Source of the DNA: Sphingomonas caeni
GTDB lineage: Bacteria; Pseudomonadota; Alphaproteobacteria; Sphingomonadales; Sphingomonadaceae
Length of the DNA stretch: 64,000 nucleotides
NCBI RefSeq assembly: GCF_026013415.1
Contig: NZ_JAPDOK010000010.1
Span: forward strand, 39,914-103,913
Direction of reading: 5' to 3'
A program made the position numbers and the translations under genes. The notes under the pieces are model-generated. The model was not told where the DNA came from. It saw only the letters and a program-made list of their open reading frames with translations, and did no database searches. Shown here piece after piece: positions 35,496-43,527 of the stretch; within the stretch, counting starts at the first letter, position 1, and the number at the start of each line of letters is the position of its first letter.

Positions 35496-36068
35496 ATGAA
35501 AAGGCTGTTGACGCTCTTCGTCCTCGCGCTGGCCGGTTGCGGCCCAGGCGGAAACGGCAACCTCGCCGCGGTGAAGCAGCAAGAGGCCTGCCGCGTCGCG
35601 CTCGCCTATATCGTGCTGGCGCACGAAACGAGCAGCGCCAAGCTGCCGATGATGGTGGTTTCGAGCGACTCCCAGCCGCTCGATCCCCAATATGTCGAGC
35701 CGGTGAGCAAGGGGTTCGAGAAGGACCCGGTGCCGGTGCCGCTCCTCCGCCAATTCGCCGCCGGCCGCGGCAAGAGCGCGCTGACCGCCTGCCCCGAGCT
35801 TGGCGCAGAACTCACCAGGCGCGGCATCGCCCATGACCGCGACGGCAGGAAACACGATACGGGCAAGGCGGCCCCCGAGCCGGACGGCATCGACGCCGAG
35901 ATCATGATGGTCACGCTTCCCGTGCTGAGCGCGGATGGCAGCGAGGCGGTGCTCGAGGACGGCAGGGTCTATGGGCCCGAGGCGGGCGGGGGGCAGATCG
36001 TCCATCTGCGCCGCCGCTTCCTGCTCGGCTGGCAGGTCACCGACCACAACCCCACCTGGGTCATCTGA
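35496..36068 (+). CDS. Hypothetical lipoprotein
   Basis: A 190-residue lipoprotein with an ideal lipobox (LALAGC, Cys15). The mature part has two further cysteines (EACRVALAY and TACPELG) and ends in an aromatic beta-like segment LGWQVTDHNPTWVI. No family recognised. The 3' end overlaps the methyltransferase gene on the other strand by 8 bp. Confidence 0.7.
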   Translation: MKRLLTLFVLALAGCGPGGNGNLAAVKQQEACRVALAYIVLAHETSSAKLPMMVVSSDSQPLDPQYVEPVSKGFEKDPVPVPLLRQFAAGRGKSALTACPELGAELTRRGIAHDRDGRKHDTGKAAPEPDGIDAEIMMVTLPVLSADGSEAVLEDGRVYGPEAGGGQIVHLRRRFLLGWQVTDHNPTWVI

Positions 36069-36780
36069 GCGGCTTGCGTCCGCTCACACTGGTCGCGCAG
36101 CCGAAGAAATGGCGGCGGAACACCACCTCCAGCCCCTCCGCCCGCAGCATCTCCGCAATCCCCGAAGCGTCGCCGAAATTGGTGCTGTAGGTGCCGATCA
36201 TCGAAAAATCCTGCGCCCCGCGCAGCATCAGCCGCTCGACCAGCGGCAGCACGGTCTTGAGGTGGAAGAGATAGAGCGGCCTGAGCAGCCAGCCCTTGGG
36301 GTCCGACGCCTCGATCATCGCGAAGCTTCCGCCGGGCCGCAGCACGCGCGCGACCAGCACCGCCAGCCGCGCATGCTGCCCCGCATCGAAGGTCTTGAGC
36401 CCGAAGGTCGAGATCAGGAAGTCGGCGCTCGCATCGGGCAGGTCGCTCGCCAGCACATCGTCCTCGATAAAGGCGATGCGGTGCGAACGGTGGCGGTGGA
36501 GCCGCGCGATTGCGCGCGCATGCATGCCCGACGAGATATCGACCGCGGTGATCGGCCCGGCCTGCGGAAAGCGACGCAGCAGATGCGGCCAGGCCTCGCC
36601 GGTGCCCGCCATCAAGTCATATCCCTCCGGCCCCGGCGGCTCGGGCAAGGCCGCGACGCATTCGCGCCGCCAGCGCTCGGTGAAGCCCATCGAGCAGAAC
36701 CAGCTGAATGCGATATACGTGCCCGAGCAGCGGTCGAACACGCCCTTCACGAAGGCGGGGTCATAGATATCGGTGGCCAT
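36061..36780 (-). CDS. Class I SAM-dependent methyltransferase (UbiE-like)
   Basis: A 239-residue methyltransferase. The SAM-binding motif I is YDLMAGTGEAWPHLLRRF, with the acidic end of strand 2 in ITAVDISSGMHARA, and post-motifs DASADFLISTFGLKTFDAG and RVLRPGGSFAMIE. These resemble ubiquinone/menaquinone methyltransferases, but no quinone genes are adjacent, so the substrate is open. Confidence 0.85.
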   Translation of the reverse strand: MATDIYDPAFVKGVFDRCSGTYIAFSWFCSMGFTERWRRECVAALPEPPGPEGYDLMAGTGEAWPHLLRRFPQAGPITAVDISSGMHARAIARLHRHRSHRIAFIEDDVLASDLPDASADFLISTFGLKTFDAGQHARLAVLVARVLRPGGSFAMIEASDPKGWLLRPLYLFHLKTVLPLVERLMLRGAQDFSMIGTYSTNFGDASGIAEMLRAEGLEVVFRRHFFGCATSVSGRKPLR

Positions 36781-36808
36781 ATGCCGCTCTATCGCGGCGA
36801 TGCGGCGG

Positions 36809-37117
36809 CTAGAAGTCCTTGCCGAAGAAGGAACTGATATCGAACCAGATCTCGACCTTGTTGCCGGTCTTGGGATCGACCACCGTCATCAGGTCGTAGG
36901 GCTTGTTGTCCTTCATAATCAGCGACTGCATCTCGGGCTGCAGCCCCAGCTCGCGGATCACCATATATTCCTCGGCGACGCTCTTCACGACATAGGCGGT
37001 CTCGGCGCTCTTGCCGTCGCCCGTCTTCAGGATCTTCGCGACCCGGCCGGAGGAATTCTGCTGGGCCGGCGCGGTGACCGGGGTAAGCAGCATGAGCGCG
37101 ATGGCGGCAAGGATCAT
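36809..37117 (-). CDS. DUF4919 family exported protein
   Basis: A 102-residue protein with a short signal peptide (cleavage near TAPAQQ). The mature part KTGDGKSAETAYVVKSVAEEY, with QSLIMKDNKPYDLM and KVEIWFDISSFFGKDF, is the DUF4919 pattern as I know it. ATG 37117 overlaps the stop of the SH3 protein gene (ATGA), so both exported proteins are made together. Function unknown. Confidence 0.7.
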   Translation of the reverse strand: MILAAIALMLLTPVTAPAQQNSSGRVAKILKTGDGKSAETAYVVKSVAEEYMVIRELGLQPEMQSLIMKDNKPYDLMTVVDPKTGNKVEIWFDISSFFGKDF

Positions 37118-37602
37118 GGAAGCACCTCATTGGGCTCGACGCCCCAGATATGGCTCTGCTCGACATAGCCGCCGCGCCCGCGCACATCGAACCAGCACCA
37201 GCCATGCGCGCATTTGCTCACCCGCCCGACCACGCCCGGTGCCGCGCGCCAGTTGACGCGCGAGTCGAAGCGGGGCGCCTCGCGCATCTCGACGATGCGG
37301 CCGACCACCATCGCGGTGCGCGTGTCGCTGAGCATATTGACCTGCATCCAGCCCTGGGTGCCGTCCGGATCCTCGATCTTGCGCCAATCGCCATAAGTGT
37401 CGATCACGCGGATCGGCAGGTCCTCGCGCTGATAGAGCCAGCTCGCCGGATAGTTGCGCCCCGGGCCGGTGCGCATCCGCGCCTTGCCCGACGCGATCGA
37501 TGCAAAATAGGGGGGCTTGCGCTGGGCAAAGGCATCGCCCGCGCTCATCGCCGTCAGCGCAAGCGCCGCAAGCGAGAGCGCCAGCCAGTTCCACAACCGC
37601 AT
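37114..37602 (-). CDS. SH3-domain-containing exported protein
   Basis: A 162-residue periplasmic protein: signal peptide to about residue 26 (DAFAQR), then two bacterial SH3-like repeats. The first includes ARMRTGPGRNYPASWLYQREDLPIRV with a GWMQVNML turn; the second NWRAAPGVVGRVSKCAHGWCWFDVRGRGGYVEQ has a Cys pair. Such domains bind cell-wall peptides. ATG 37602 is chosen since the signal peptide begins there. Confidence 0.8.
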   Translation of the reverse strand: MRLWNWLALSLAALALTAMSAGDAFAQRKPPYFASIASGKARMRTGPGRNYPASWLYQREDLPIRVIDTYGDWRKIEDPDGTQGWMQVNMLSDTRTAMVVGRIVEMREAPRFDSRVNWRAAPGVVGRVSKCAHGWCWFDVRGRGGYVEQSHIWGVEPNEVLP

Positions 37603-37698
37603 TCGAACCCCCAGCAACGCTTCCCTTGATCCTAACCCGGCCACGCGCATCGCTTCAACCCGTTGACTGGCACGCGCGGGAACGCCAAGCCGCCCGCT

Positions 37699-38697
37699 AT
37701 GGCACAATCGTCCCGTCCCTCCCGCCCGAAGGTGACCGTGACGCGGGCGCTGCCCGAATCGGTCGAGGCGCGGATGGCCGAGCTGTTCGATACATTGCCC
37801 AATGCGGGTGACGCGCCGATGAACCGCAAGGCGCTTGCGCGCGCGATGGTCGACACCGACGTGTTCGTCCCCACCGTCACCGACCGGATCGATGCCGCGC
37901 TGATCGAGGGCGCCGGCGAGCGGCTCAAGCTGATCGCCAATTATGGCGCGGGCGTCGGCCATATCGACCTCAAGGCCGCCCGCGCGCGCGGCATCGTCGT
38001 CACGAACACGCCCGGCGTGCTGACCGAGGATACCGCCGACATGGCGATGGCGCTGATCCTCGCAGCGCCCCGGCGACTGGTCGAGGGCGACAAATTGGTC
38101 CGCGCGGGCGCGTGGGACGGCTGGCGCCCTACCGGCATGCGCGGGCACCGGATCGGCGGCAAGAAGCTCGGCATCCTCGGCATGGGCCGGATCGGCCAGG
38201 CGGTGGCGCTGCGCGCGCGCGCTTTCGGGCTCCAGATCCATTATCACGGCCGCCACCGCGTTCCCGAGGTGCTCGAGGCGCAGCTGGGCGCGACCTATCA
38301 CGCCGATCTCGATGCGATGCTCGGCGCAGTCGACATCCTCACCATCCACTCGCCGCATACCCCCGAAACCGATCGGCTGATCGATGCCCGCCGCCTCGAT
38401 CTGCTGGGTCCCAAGGGCTGGCTGATCAACACCGCGCGTGGCGAAGTGGTCGATCCAGAAGCGATGGTCGCGGCGCTCCAGAACGGCCGCATCGCCGGCG
38501 CGGGGCTCGATGTCTATGTCGGCGAGCCCGCGGTCGATCCCCGTCTGACGGGCCTCGATAACGTCATCCTCCTCCCCCATCTCGGCTCGGCCACTTTCGA
38601 GGGCCGCGACGCGATGGGCGCGAAGGTCATCACCAATATCCGCGTCTGGGCCGATGGCCATCGCCCGCCCGATCAGGTGCTCGACGGATGGCTCTGA
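37699..38697 (+). CDS. D-2-hydroxyacid dehydrogenase (glyoxylate/hydroxypyruvate reductase-like)
   Basis: A 332-residue NAD(P)H-dependent reductase. The nucleotide-binding motif is KKLGILGMGRIGQAVALRA. Catalytic residues lie in LINTARGEVVDPEAM (Arg), DVYVGEPAVDPRL (Glu) and VILLPHLGSATFEGR (His). The form is that of glycerate or glyoxylate reductases. Glyoxylate reduction would connect to malate synthase G at 29.9 kb, but this is only a thematic link. ATG 37699 lacks an obvious Shine-Dalgarno site; the frame is open upstream to TTG 37663. Confidence 0.9.
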   Translation: MAQSSRPSRPKVTVTRALPESVEARMAELFDTLPNAGDAPMNRKALARAMVDTDVFVPTVTDRIDAALIEGAGERLKLIANYGAGVGHIDLKAARARGIVVTNTPGVLTEDTADMAMALILAAPRRLVEGDKLVRAGAWDGWRPTGMRGHRIGGKKLGILGMGRIGQAVALRARAFGLQIHYHGRHRVPEVLEAQLGATYHADLDAMLGAVDILTIHSPHTPETDRLIDARRLDLLGPKGWLINTARGEVVDPEAMVAALQNGRIAGAGLDVYVGEPAVDPRLTGLDNVILLPHLGSATFEGRDAMGAKVITNIRVWADGHRPPDQVLDGWL

Positions 38698-39278
38698 CGG
38701 CCATGGACCCGACCGCGCACATCCGCGCCACGATCATGGCGCGGCGGCAATGCCTGGTCACGCCCGGCTATCTCAGGCCGGACGAATGCGGGACGCTGCT
38801 CGACTGGGCGCGGCGCATGCCGCCGCACATGAGCTTCAGCGAGGGAAACCGCTATTTCGGCAAGCTCGTCGACCTGCCGGACGTGCCCGCGCTCGCCACC
38901 GAGCTGCGGTTACGGCTCGAGCAGGCCTTTGGCCTCGAAGGCCTCGGGGCGGAGGAATGCCGTCATGGCTGGTTCCTGAGCATCGGCAATCCGGGGAGCG
39001 GGATCCGGCCGCACCATGACCTCCCCCCGCCGGGAACGCGGATCGTGCGCTGCAACCTGTTCCTCCAGGTCCCGACGCGCGGCGGCCGCCCGGTGATCGA
39101 GAATGTCCCGTTCGAGGTGGAACAGGGGACGCTGCTCGCCTTTCTCCCCAGCGACTTGTTGCACTGGTCTCCGCCCGTCGAGGGGCGCAAGCGCAGGATC
39201 GTTCTGAGCTTCGGCTATACCGTTCCGGGCAATTATCTCCTGCCTGCATCGGCCTGTCCGACGGCGAAGGTCGCGTGA
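38688..39278 (+). CDS. 2-oxoglutarate/Fe(II)-dependent oxygenase, tandem copy 1
   Basis: A 196-residue prolyl-hydroxylase-like protein. The double-stranded beta-helix core shows H-x-D in IRPHHDLPPPG, the distal His in DLLHWSPPVEGRK, and a basic residue for 2-oxoglutarate in RKRRIVLSFGY. ATG 38688 overlaps the dehydrogenase stop; ATG 38703 would drop five residues. It is a close paralogue of the next gene, so it arose by tandem duplication. The target (a protein side chain or a small molecule) is unknown. Confidence 0.8.
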   Translation: MALTAMDPTAHIRATIMARRQCLVTPGYLRPDECGTLLDWARRMPPHMSFSEGNRYFGKLVDLPDVPALATELRLRLEQAFGLEGLGAEECRHGWFLSIGNPGSGIRPHHDLPPPGTRIVRCNLFLQVPTRGGRPVIENVPFEVEQGTLLAFLPSDLLHWSPPVEGRKRRIVLSFGYTVPGNYLLPASACPTAKVA

Positions 39279-39839
39279 ATGGATCAGGCCAAGCTCGCCC
39301 GGATCGCGATGATGGGCCGGCGGCAATGCTATTTCCATCCGGATTTCATCACGCCCGGGGAGCGTAGCGAGCTGCTCGGCTGGGCGCGGAGCATGCGCCC
39401 GCATCTGCCCCCGGGCGATCCAGGCCGCTTCTTCCGCAAGGTCGCCGAGCTGCCGCGCCAGTCGCCGCTCTACACGCCCCTGCGGCTGCGGCTGCAGGCC
39501 TTGTTCGGCCTGGGCGAGGATGCCGAGCCCGAGCCGCATCTCGGCTGGTTCCTCGGCATGGGCGATCCGGGCAGCCGCATCGTGCCGCACCACGACAATA
39601 CCCCGCGCGGCACCTGCATCCTGCGCTGCAACCTGTTCCTTCAGCTGCCCAGCCGCGGCGGCCTGCCGGTAATCGAAAACGCACCGTTCGAGGTGAAACC
39701 GGGCACGCTTCTCGCTTTCCTGCCCAGCGAACTGCTCCACTGGTCCCAGCCGGTAGAAGGCCGAAAGCGCAGGATCGTGCTGTCGTTCGGCTATCGCGTC
39801 CCCGGCGATTATCGCCTGCCGCCAACGGCACATCCATAG
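39279..39839 (+). CDS. 2-oxoglutarate/Fe(II)-dependent oxygenase, tandem copy 2
   Basis: A 186-residue paralogue of the preceding gene, starting immediately after its stop codon. It keeps the metal triad (IVPHHDNTPRG and ELLHWSQPVEGRK) and the RKRRIVLSFGY block. Identity is highest in the second half (GTLLAFLPSELLHWS) and lower in the N-terminal region, so substrate selection may differ. Both copies look intact. Confidence 0.8.
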   Translation: MDQAKLARIAMMGRRQCYFHPDFITPGERSELLGWARSMRPHLPPGDPGRFFRKVAELPRQSPLYTPLRLRLQALFGLGEDAEPEPHLGWFLGMGDPGSRIVPHHDNTPRGTCILRCNLFLQLPSRGGLPVIENAPFEVKPGTLLAFLPSELLHWSQPVEGRKRRIVLSFGYRVPGDYRLPPTAHP

Positions 39840-39956
39840 CCCGCCGCACGGTCTCTCCGCCGAGCGGCCAATTGCGTAAGTAACATTACAGTGAGCTGCA
39901 GAAAGGGGTTGGAAATCGCGCAGGCGCATTCCGCTTTCGAGCGGGATGGGGCGGAC

Positions 39957-40436
39957 ATGCAAGAGCGCGAGCCAAGGCGACAAGTGGTGCTCAACGCAAG
40001 GATGCGGCTCGGGCAGAGCTGGTCCGATGTGGTGATCCGCGACCTCTCTTCCCGCGGCATGCGGCTCAGCTGCACCGCGCCGCCGCCACCCGGCGCCTAT
40101 CTCGAAATTTGCGGACCGGCGACCACGCTGGTGGCGCGGACGATATGGGTGCGCGAGGAGCAGTTCGGCGTGCGCATCCAGGATCGGATTGACGTCGAAT
40201 CGGTGCTGACCGCCGGCCGGCTGCGCGCGGCTGCAGCGCCAATCGTGCGGGTGCGGCCCGTGCGCCCCGCCGACCGGGAACAAAGCCACGCCGAAAGCCG
40301 CCACCGCGCGTCTGCGGCCGAATATGCCGCCGCGCTCATCTTCATCCTGATCGCCGCGACAACGGCGGCGATCCTGCTGCACAGCCTGTTCGCGCTGCCG
40401 TTGCAGCGTGTCGCATCGAGTCTTGGAGCCAGTTGA
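39957..40436 (+). CDS. PilZ-domain protein with C-terminal membrane helix
   Basis: A 159-residue probable c-di-GMP receptor. The PilZ motifs R-x3-R (REPRR) and D-x-S-x2-G (DLSSRGMRL) are both present, so ligand binding is likely intact. One hydrophobic helix near the C-terminus (AALIFILIAATTAAILLHSLFAL) would anchor it in the inner membrane. ATG 39957 is chosen because it starts just before the domain; a GTG at 39891 in frame would add 22 residues. It is close to no motility or polysaccharide gene. Confidence 0.75.
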   Translation: MQEREPRRQVVLNARMRLGQSWSDVVIRDLSSRGMRLSCTAPPPPGAYLEICGPATTLVARTIWVREEQFGVRIQDRIDVESVLTAGRLRAAAAPIVRVRPVRPADREQSHAESRHRASAAEYAAALIFILIAATTAAILLHSLFALPLQRVASSLGAS

Positions 40437-40448
40437 CGGCGCCGGCCT

Positions 40449-41126
40449 TCACAGCTGCCCCAGCCACTCCGCGATCATCCTGCGGCCCGCCGCCACCGCG
40501 CCGGGTCCCAGCGCATCGTGCTCGGCGCGCAGCCCTTCGCGCGCATGGTCCTCCGCGCCGTCGAGCCACGCCTCGAACCTCGGGTCCTCGCCCATTTCGG
40601 CGTGGAATTGCAGCGCGAGCAAATTGCGCCCGCGGCGAAAGGCCTGGTGCGGATAGGCCATGGTCGAGGCGAGCAGTTCGACGCCCTCGGGCAGGTCGAA
40701 CGTATCGCCATGCCAGTGCAGCACCGGCACGTCGGCCACATGTCTGAGCGGCGAGTCCGCGCCCGCATCGTTGAGGCTCACCGGCCCGAACCCGATCTCG
40801 GGGCCCGGCCCCTTGCGCACCTCCGCCCCCATCGCCGCGGCGATCATCTGTGCGCCGAGGCACACCCCCAGGGTCGGCAAGCCGCACGCGATGCGCTCGG
40901 CCAGCCGCACGATCTCGCAATCGATCCAGGGATGCCCGGCGCGCTCATAGACCCCCATCGGCCCGCCCATCAGCACCAGCAGGTCGGGCGACAGGAAATC
41001 GATACTGGCAAATCCGGCATCGCCCACATCGACGCGTTCGAGCGCGAAACCCGCCGCCTCGATCGGTTCGCGAAAGCCGGCAATGCCCTCATAGGGAACG
41101 TGGCGGATGATCAGCCCGGTAAACAT
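40449..41126 (-). CDS. Class I glutamine amidotransferase-like protein
   Basis: A 225-residue GATase1-type protein with the nucleophile Cys in PTLGVCLGAQMIAAAMG, a probable catalytic His in LALQFHAEMGED, and the common VLHWHGDTFDLPEGV block. It is a stand-alone member (annotated elsewhere as glutamine amidotransferase or GMP-synthase-like), not the GuaA domain itself. The acceptor is unknown; some relatives act on gamma-glutamylated amines. It lies 78 bp downstream of the Reb genes on the same strand. Confidence 0.85.
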   Translation of the reverse strand: MFTGLIIRHVPYEGIAGFREPIEAAGFALERVDVGDAGFASIDFLSPDLLVLMGGPMGVYERAGHPWIDCEIVRLAERIACGLPTLGVCLGAQMIAAAMGAEVRKGPGPEIGFGPVSLNDAGADSPLRHVADVPVLHWHGDTFDLPEGVELLASTMAYPHQAFRRGRNLLALQFHAEMGEDPRFEAWLDGAEDHAREGLRAEHDALGPGAVAAGRRMIAEWLGQL

Positions 41127-41204
41127 GCCCCTGCTTAGTGGCCCCGCGCGGCGACGCGGGGCAAGGCTTTCTTGGGCCTGGCCAAGCCGACCTCGCGACC
41201 GGGC

Positions 41205-41762
41205 CTAGTCGGTGGGGAAGCCCTTGAGCACATTCTCGGCGGTGGCTCCGATCGCCTCGAAATTCGCCACCGCCGCGGCCATCATCTGCTGAGTGGCCGC
41301 GATTGCCGCCGCATATTGCTCGGGCGCGGCGGGATTCGCGAGATATTGCGCCATCGCCACGCCTGCGGCCGTGGTCGCGATCGTCGAGACGTTGCGCAGA
41401 TAGTCGGCGGCATCCTGAATCGCGATCGCGGCCGACTGGGCGACGCTCTGATAGGCCTTGCCCGCCAGCCCGGCCGGATCGACCGCGAGCACCGGCGGCG
41501 CCACCTTGTTCACCGCGTCCGCAACCTGGGAGGCGACCGCAGCGGGCTGCTGTGCGGCCGTGTCCGCCACAGAGGGCGCGGGCTGCGACTCGGCCGTTTC
41601 GGCGACCCCGAGCGACAACATCGCGGTACACACCATCGTCGCCGCAGCCTGCCGGACGACCGCGCCCTGCTGCTGCGCGCTGACGGCGTTGTACATCGCC
41701 AGCGCGATCGCATGCGCCTGCGCCGCGTCGAGCATCGTGCCGGGATTGTTCGGATTCGCCAT
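41205..41762 (-). CDS. R-body (Reb) family protein with two Reb-like segments
   Basis: A 185-residue Ala/Gln-rich protein. Residues about 20-50 (ALAMYNAVSAQQQGAVVRQ then AAATMVCTAMLSL) align with the RebB core seen in the neighbouring gene. Residues about 80-145 (VADAVNKVAPPVLAV, YQSVAQSAAIAIQDAADYL and TTAAGVAMAQYL) resemble a second Reb unit. Reb proteins polymerise into contractile R-body ribbons. ATG 41762 is favoured over GTG 41786 because GGGGGAGG sits 8 bases upstream, the same leader as in the neighbouring reb gene. Role inferred from family. Confidence 0.7.
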   Translation of the reverse strand: MANPNNPGTMLDAAQAHAIALAMYNAVSAQQQGAVVRQAAATMVCTAMLSLGVAETAESQPAPSVADTAAQQPAAVASQVADAVNKVAPPVLAVDPAGLAGKAYQSVAQSAAIAIQDAADYLRNVSTIATTAAGVAMAQYLANPAAPEQYAAAIAATQQMMAAAVANFEAIGATAENVLKGFPTD

Positions 41763-41782
41763 CGTCTCGCCCTCCCCCGGCA

Positions 41783-41995
41783 TCACTTATCGAGCAGCTT
41801 CTTGCTGGCGATACCCAGCGTCGCGGTATCGACCGAATAGAGGGTCGCAACCCCCATCGTCGTCGAAGCCTGCGCGCTGGTTGCGATCTGTTGCTGCTGC
41901 GCCGTAGCGTTCAGCGCAGCCATCGCCAGTGCGCGCGAAATCGCTCCCACAGGATCGACGCAGCCGCTGTCGGCCAGGATGTCATCGGAAGCCAT
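41783..41995 (-). CDS. RebB-type R-body protein
   Basis: A 70-residue protein carrying the RebB (killing-trait) core: ALAMAALNATAQQQQIATS followed by TTMGVATLYSVDTA. The QQQ run and the GV-x2-LYS-V-DT ending are the family hallmark. RebB homologues are usually about 100 residues, so this is a short version, mostly core. GGGGAGGG lies 8 bases before ATG 41995. The following Reb gene starts 20 bp after its stop. No other reb genes (rebC/rebD-like or a dedicated regulator) are seen nearby. Confidence 0.8.
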   Translation of the reverse strand: MASDDILADSGCVDPVGAISRALAMAALNATAQQQQIATSAQASTTMGVATLYSVDTATLGIASKKLLDK

Positions 41996-42050
41996 GTCGC
42001 CGCCCTCCCCAAATAGTCGGAGCGAAGAAGACGCGTATCACGCCAATCCG

Positions 42051-43493
42051 TCAATCCCCGGTAAGGATGCGATCCACCAATTGCTTCACGGTCGGCACGA
42101 ACCCGTTCGAGTAGAAGGGGTCCTTCTTGAAGTTATACGCCGAATGTCCCGCGAACATCAGGTTCTCGTCGGTGGGTCCTCCATGCGCGATGTCCTGCAA
42201 CGTCTTCTGGATACAGAAGCTGCGCGGATCCGCCAGCCGCCCGGTCGAATTGCTCTCGCTGTCCATCCACGACGAAAAGGCGCACTGGCTGAGGCAGCCC
42301 ATGCAATCGGCCTGGTCCTTGCGGATGATCGCTTTCTCGTCCTCGGTGACAAAGACGAGCGTGTTGTCAGGGGTCTTGAGCGCGCTGGTAAAGCCCAACC
42401 CGAACCATTCGCGCGCGCGCAGCAGATCGTTGCGCGTCACCCAGAAATTCTTGCCCTTCACGCCGACATCGAGCTGGAAGGTATGATCCCCGGCATGCTC
42501 GGTCGAATAGGGAATCTGGCGCTCGCTGCGCGCCTCGAGGTTGCGCAGGAAGGGGTTACGGACCGCGCTCGAATAGAAGCCGGTCGGCGAGAAGCGGTGG
42601 AGCAGCACCTCGCCTTCCTCGATCCCGGTCAGCTTCGACTTCCACGTCTCGGGAATCGGGCTTTCCTGGGTCAGAAGCGGGCGCGTGCCGAACTGGAAGA
42701 CGATCTGGCCGAGTTCGGGATTGTCGATCCAGTTGTTCCAGTCGCGCAGATACCAGACGCCGCCCGCCATCACGATCGGCACCGTGTCCGGAATCCCGCC
42801 CTCGCGCATCACCTCGCGCAATTCCTTGACGCGTGGATAGGGGTCCTGCGGCTTGAGCGGGTCCTCGGCGTTCGACAGGCCGTTATGCCCGCCCGCGAGC
42901 CAGGGGTCCTCATATACCACCGCCGCCAGCCATTCCGCCGCCTTGCTGTATGCCCGCTTCCACAACGCGCGGAAGGCGCGGCCCGAGCTGACGATGGGGA
43001 GGTAATTGACATTGTACGACGCCGCGATCTCGCTGAGCTTGTACGGCATCCCCGCGCCGCAGGTGACGCCGGTCACCATGCCCTTGGTCCGCTCGAGCAC
43101 GCCGTGCAGCACCCGCTGCGCGCCGCCCATTTCCCACAGCACGTTGATGTTGATCGCGCCCTTGCCGCCCGCGATCTCGAACGCGCGCTTCACCTGCTGG
43201 ACCGCGCCCTCGATCGCGTACTGGATCAGCTCCTCGTGACGCTCGCGCCGCGTCAGCGCGTGATAGATCTGGGGGATGATCTTGCCCTCGGCGTCATAGC
43301 TGTCGGCATTGACCGCGCTGACCGTGCCGATGCCGCCCGCCGCCGCCCAGGCGCCCGCGCTCGCGTGATTGGTCGCCGCAACGCCCTTGCCGCCCTCTAC
43401 CAGCGGCCAGACTTCGCGGCCACCATACATGATGGGCTTGAGACCCTTGAACAAACTGCCCTCCGAAATGATCGGCGCGGACGCTAGACGCAT
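42051..43493 (-). CDS. Nitronate monooxygenase (2-nitropropane dioxygenase-like)
   Basis: A 480-residue FMN-dependent TIM-barrel enzyme that oxidises alkyl nitronates, larger than the 320-350 residue norm. The flavin-binding part includes GVAATNHASAGAWAAAGGIG, TGVTCGAGMPYKLSEIA and PIVMAGGVW. The C-terminal extension has a cysteine cluster CMGCLSQC (C-x2-C-x3-C) that could hold a metal or Fe-S centre. ATG 43493 is chosen because homology begins at MRLASAPIISEGSLFKG and GGAG lies 5 bases upstream. Some family members act on enoyl-ACP or nitropropionate, so the natural substrate is uncertain. Confidence 0.85.
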   Translation of the reverse strand: MRLASAPIISEGSLFKGLKPIMYGGREVWPLVEGGKGVAATNHASAGAWAAAGGIGTVSAVNADSYDAEGKIIPQIYHALTRRERHEELIQYAIEGAVQQVKRAFEIAGGKGAININVLWEMGGAQRVLHGVLERTKGMVTGVTCGAGMPYKLSEIAASYNVNYLPIVSSGRAFRALWKRAYSKAAEWLAAVVYEDPWLAGGHNGLSNAEDPLKPQDPYPRVKELREVMREGGIPDTVPIVMAGGVWYLRDWNNWIDNPELGQIVFQFGTRPLLTQESPIPETWKSKLTGIEEGEVLLHRFSPTGFYSSAVRNPFLRNLEARSERQIPYSTEHAGDHTFQLDVGVKGKNFWVTRNDLLRAREWFGLGFTSALKTPDNTLVFVTEDEKAIIRKDQADCMGCLSQCAFSSWMDSESNSTGRLADPRSFCIQKTLQDIAHGGPTDENLMFAGHSAYNFKKDPFYSNGFVPTVKQLVDRILTGD

Positions 43494-43527
43494 TGCCGCT
43501 CCGACGCGAGTAACATTTACACCTGTG

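Noticed and set aside
37595..37615. tRNA-like T-loop GATTCGAACCCCC-type sequence near 37600
   Set aside because: No acceptor, D or anticodon stem can be formed around it; it is the start region of the SH3 protein gene.
37603..38661. Upstream extension of the SH3 protein frame
   Set aside because: It is antisense to the D-2-hydroxyacid dehydrogenase gene; the SH3 protein's own signal peptide begins at ATG 37602.
42000..42060. Possible sigma54 promoter (TTGGCG...GC) before the reb genes
   Set aside because: The spacing between the GG and GC elements is 8, not the required 10 bases, and no enhancer-binding regulator is nearby.
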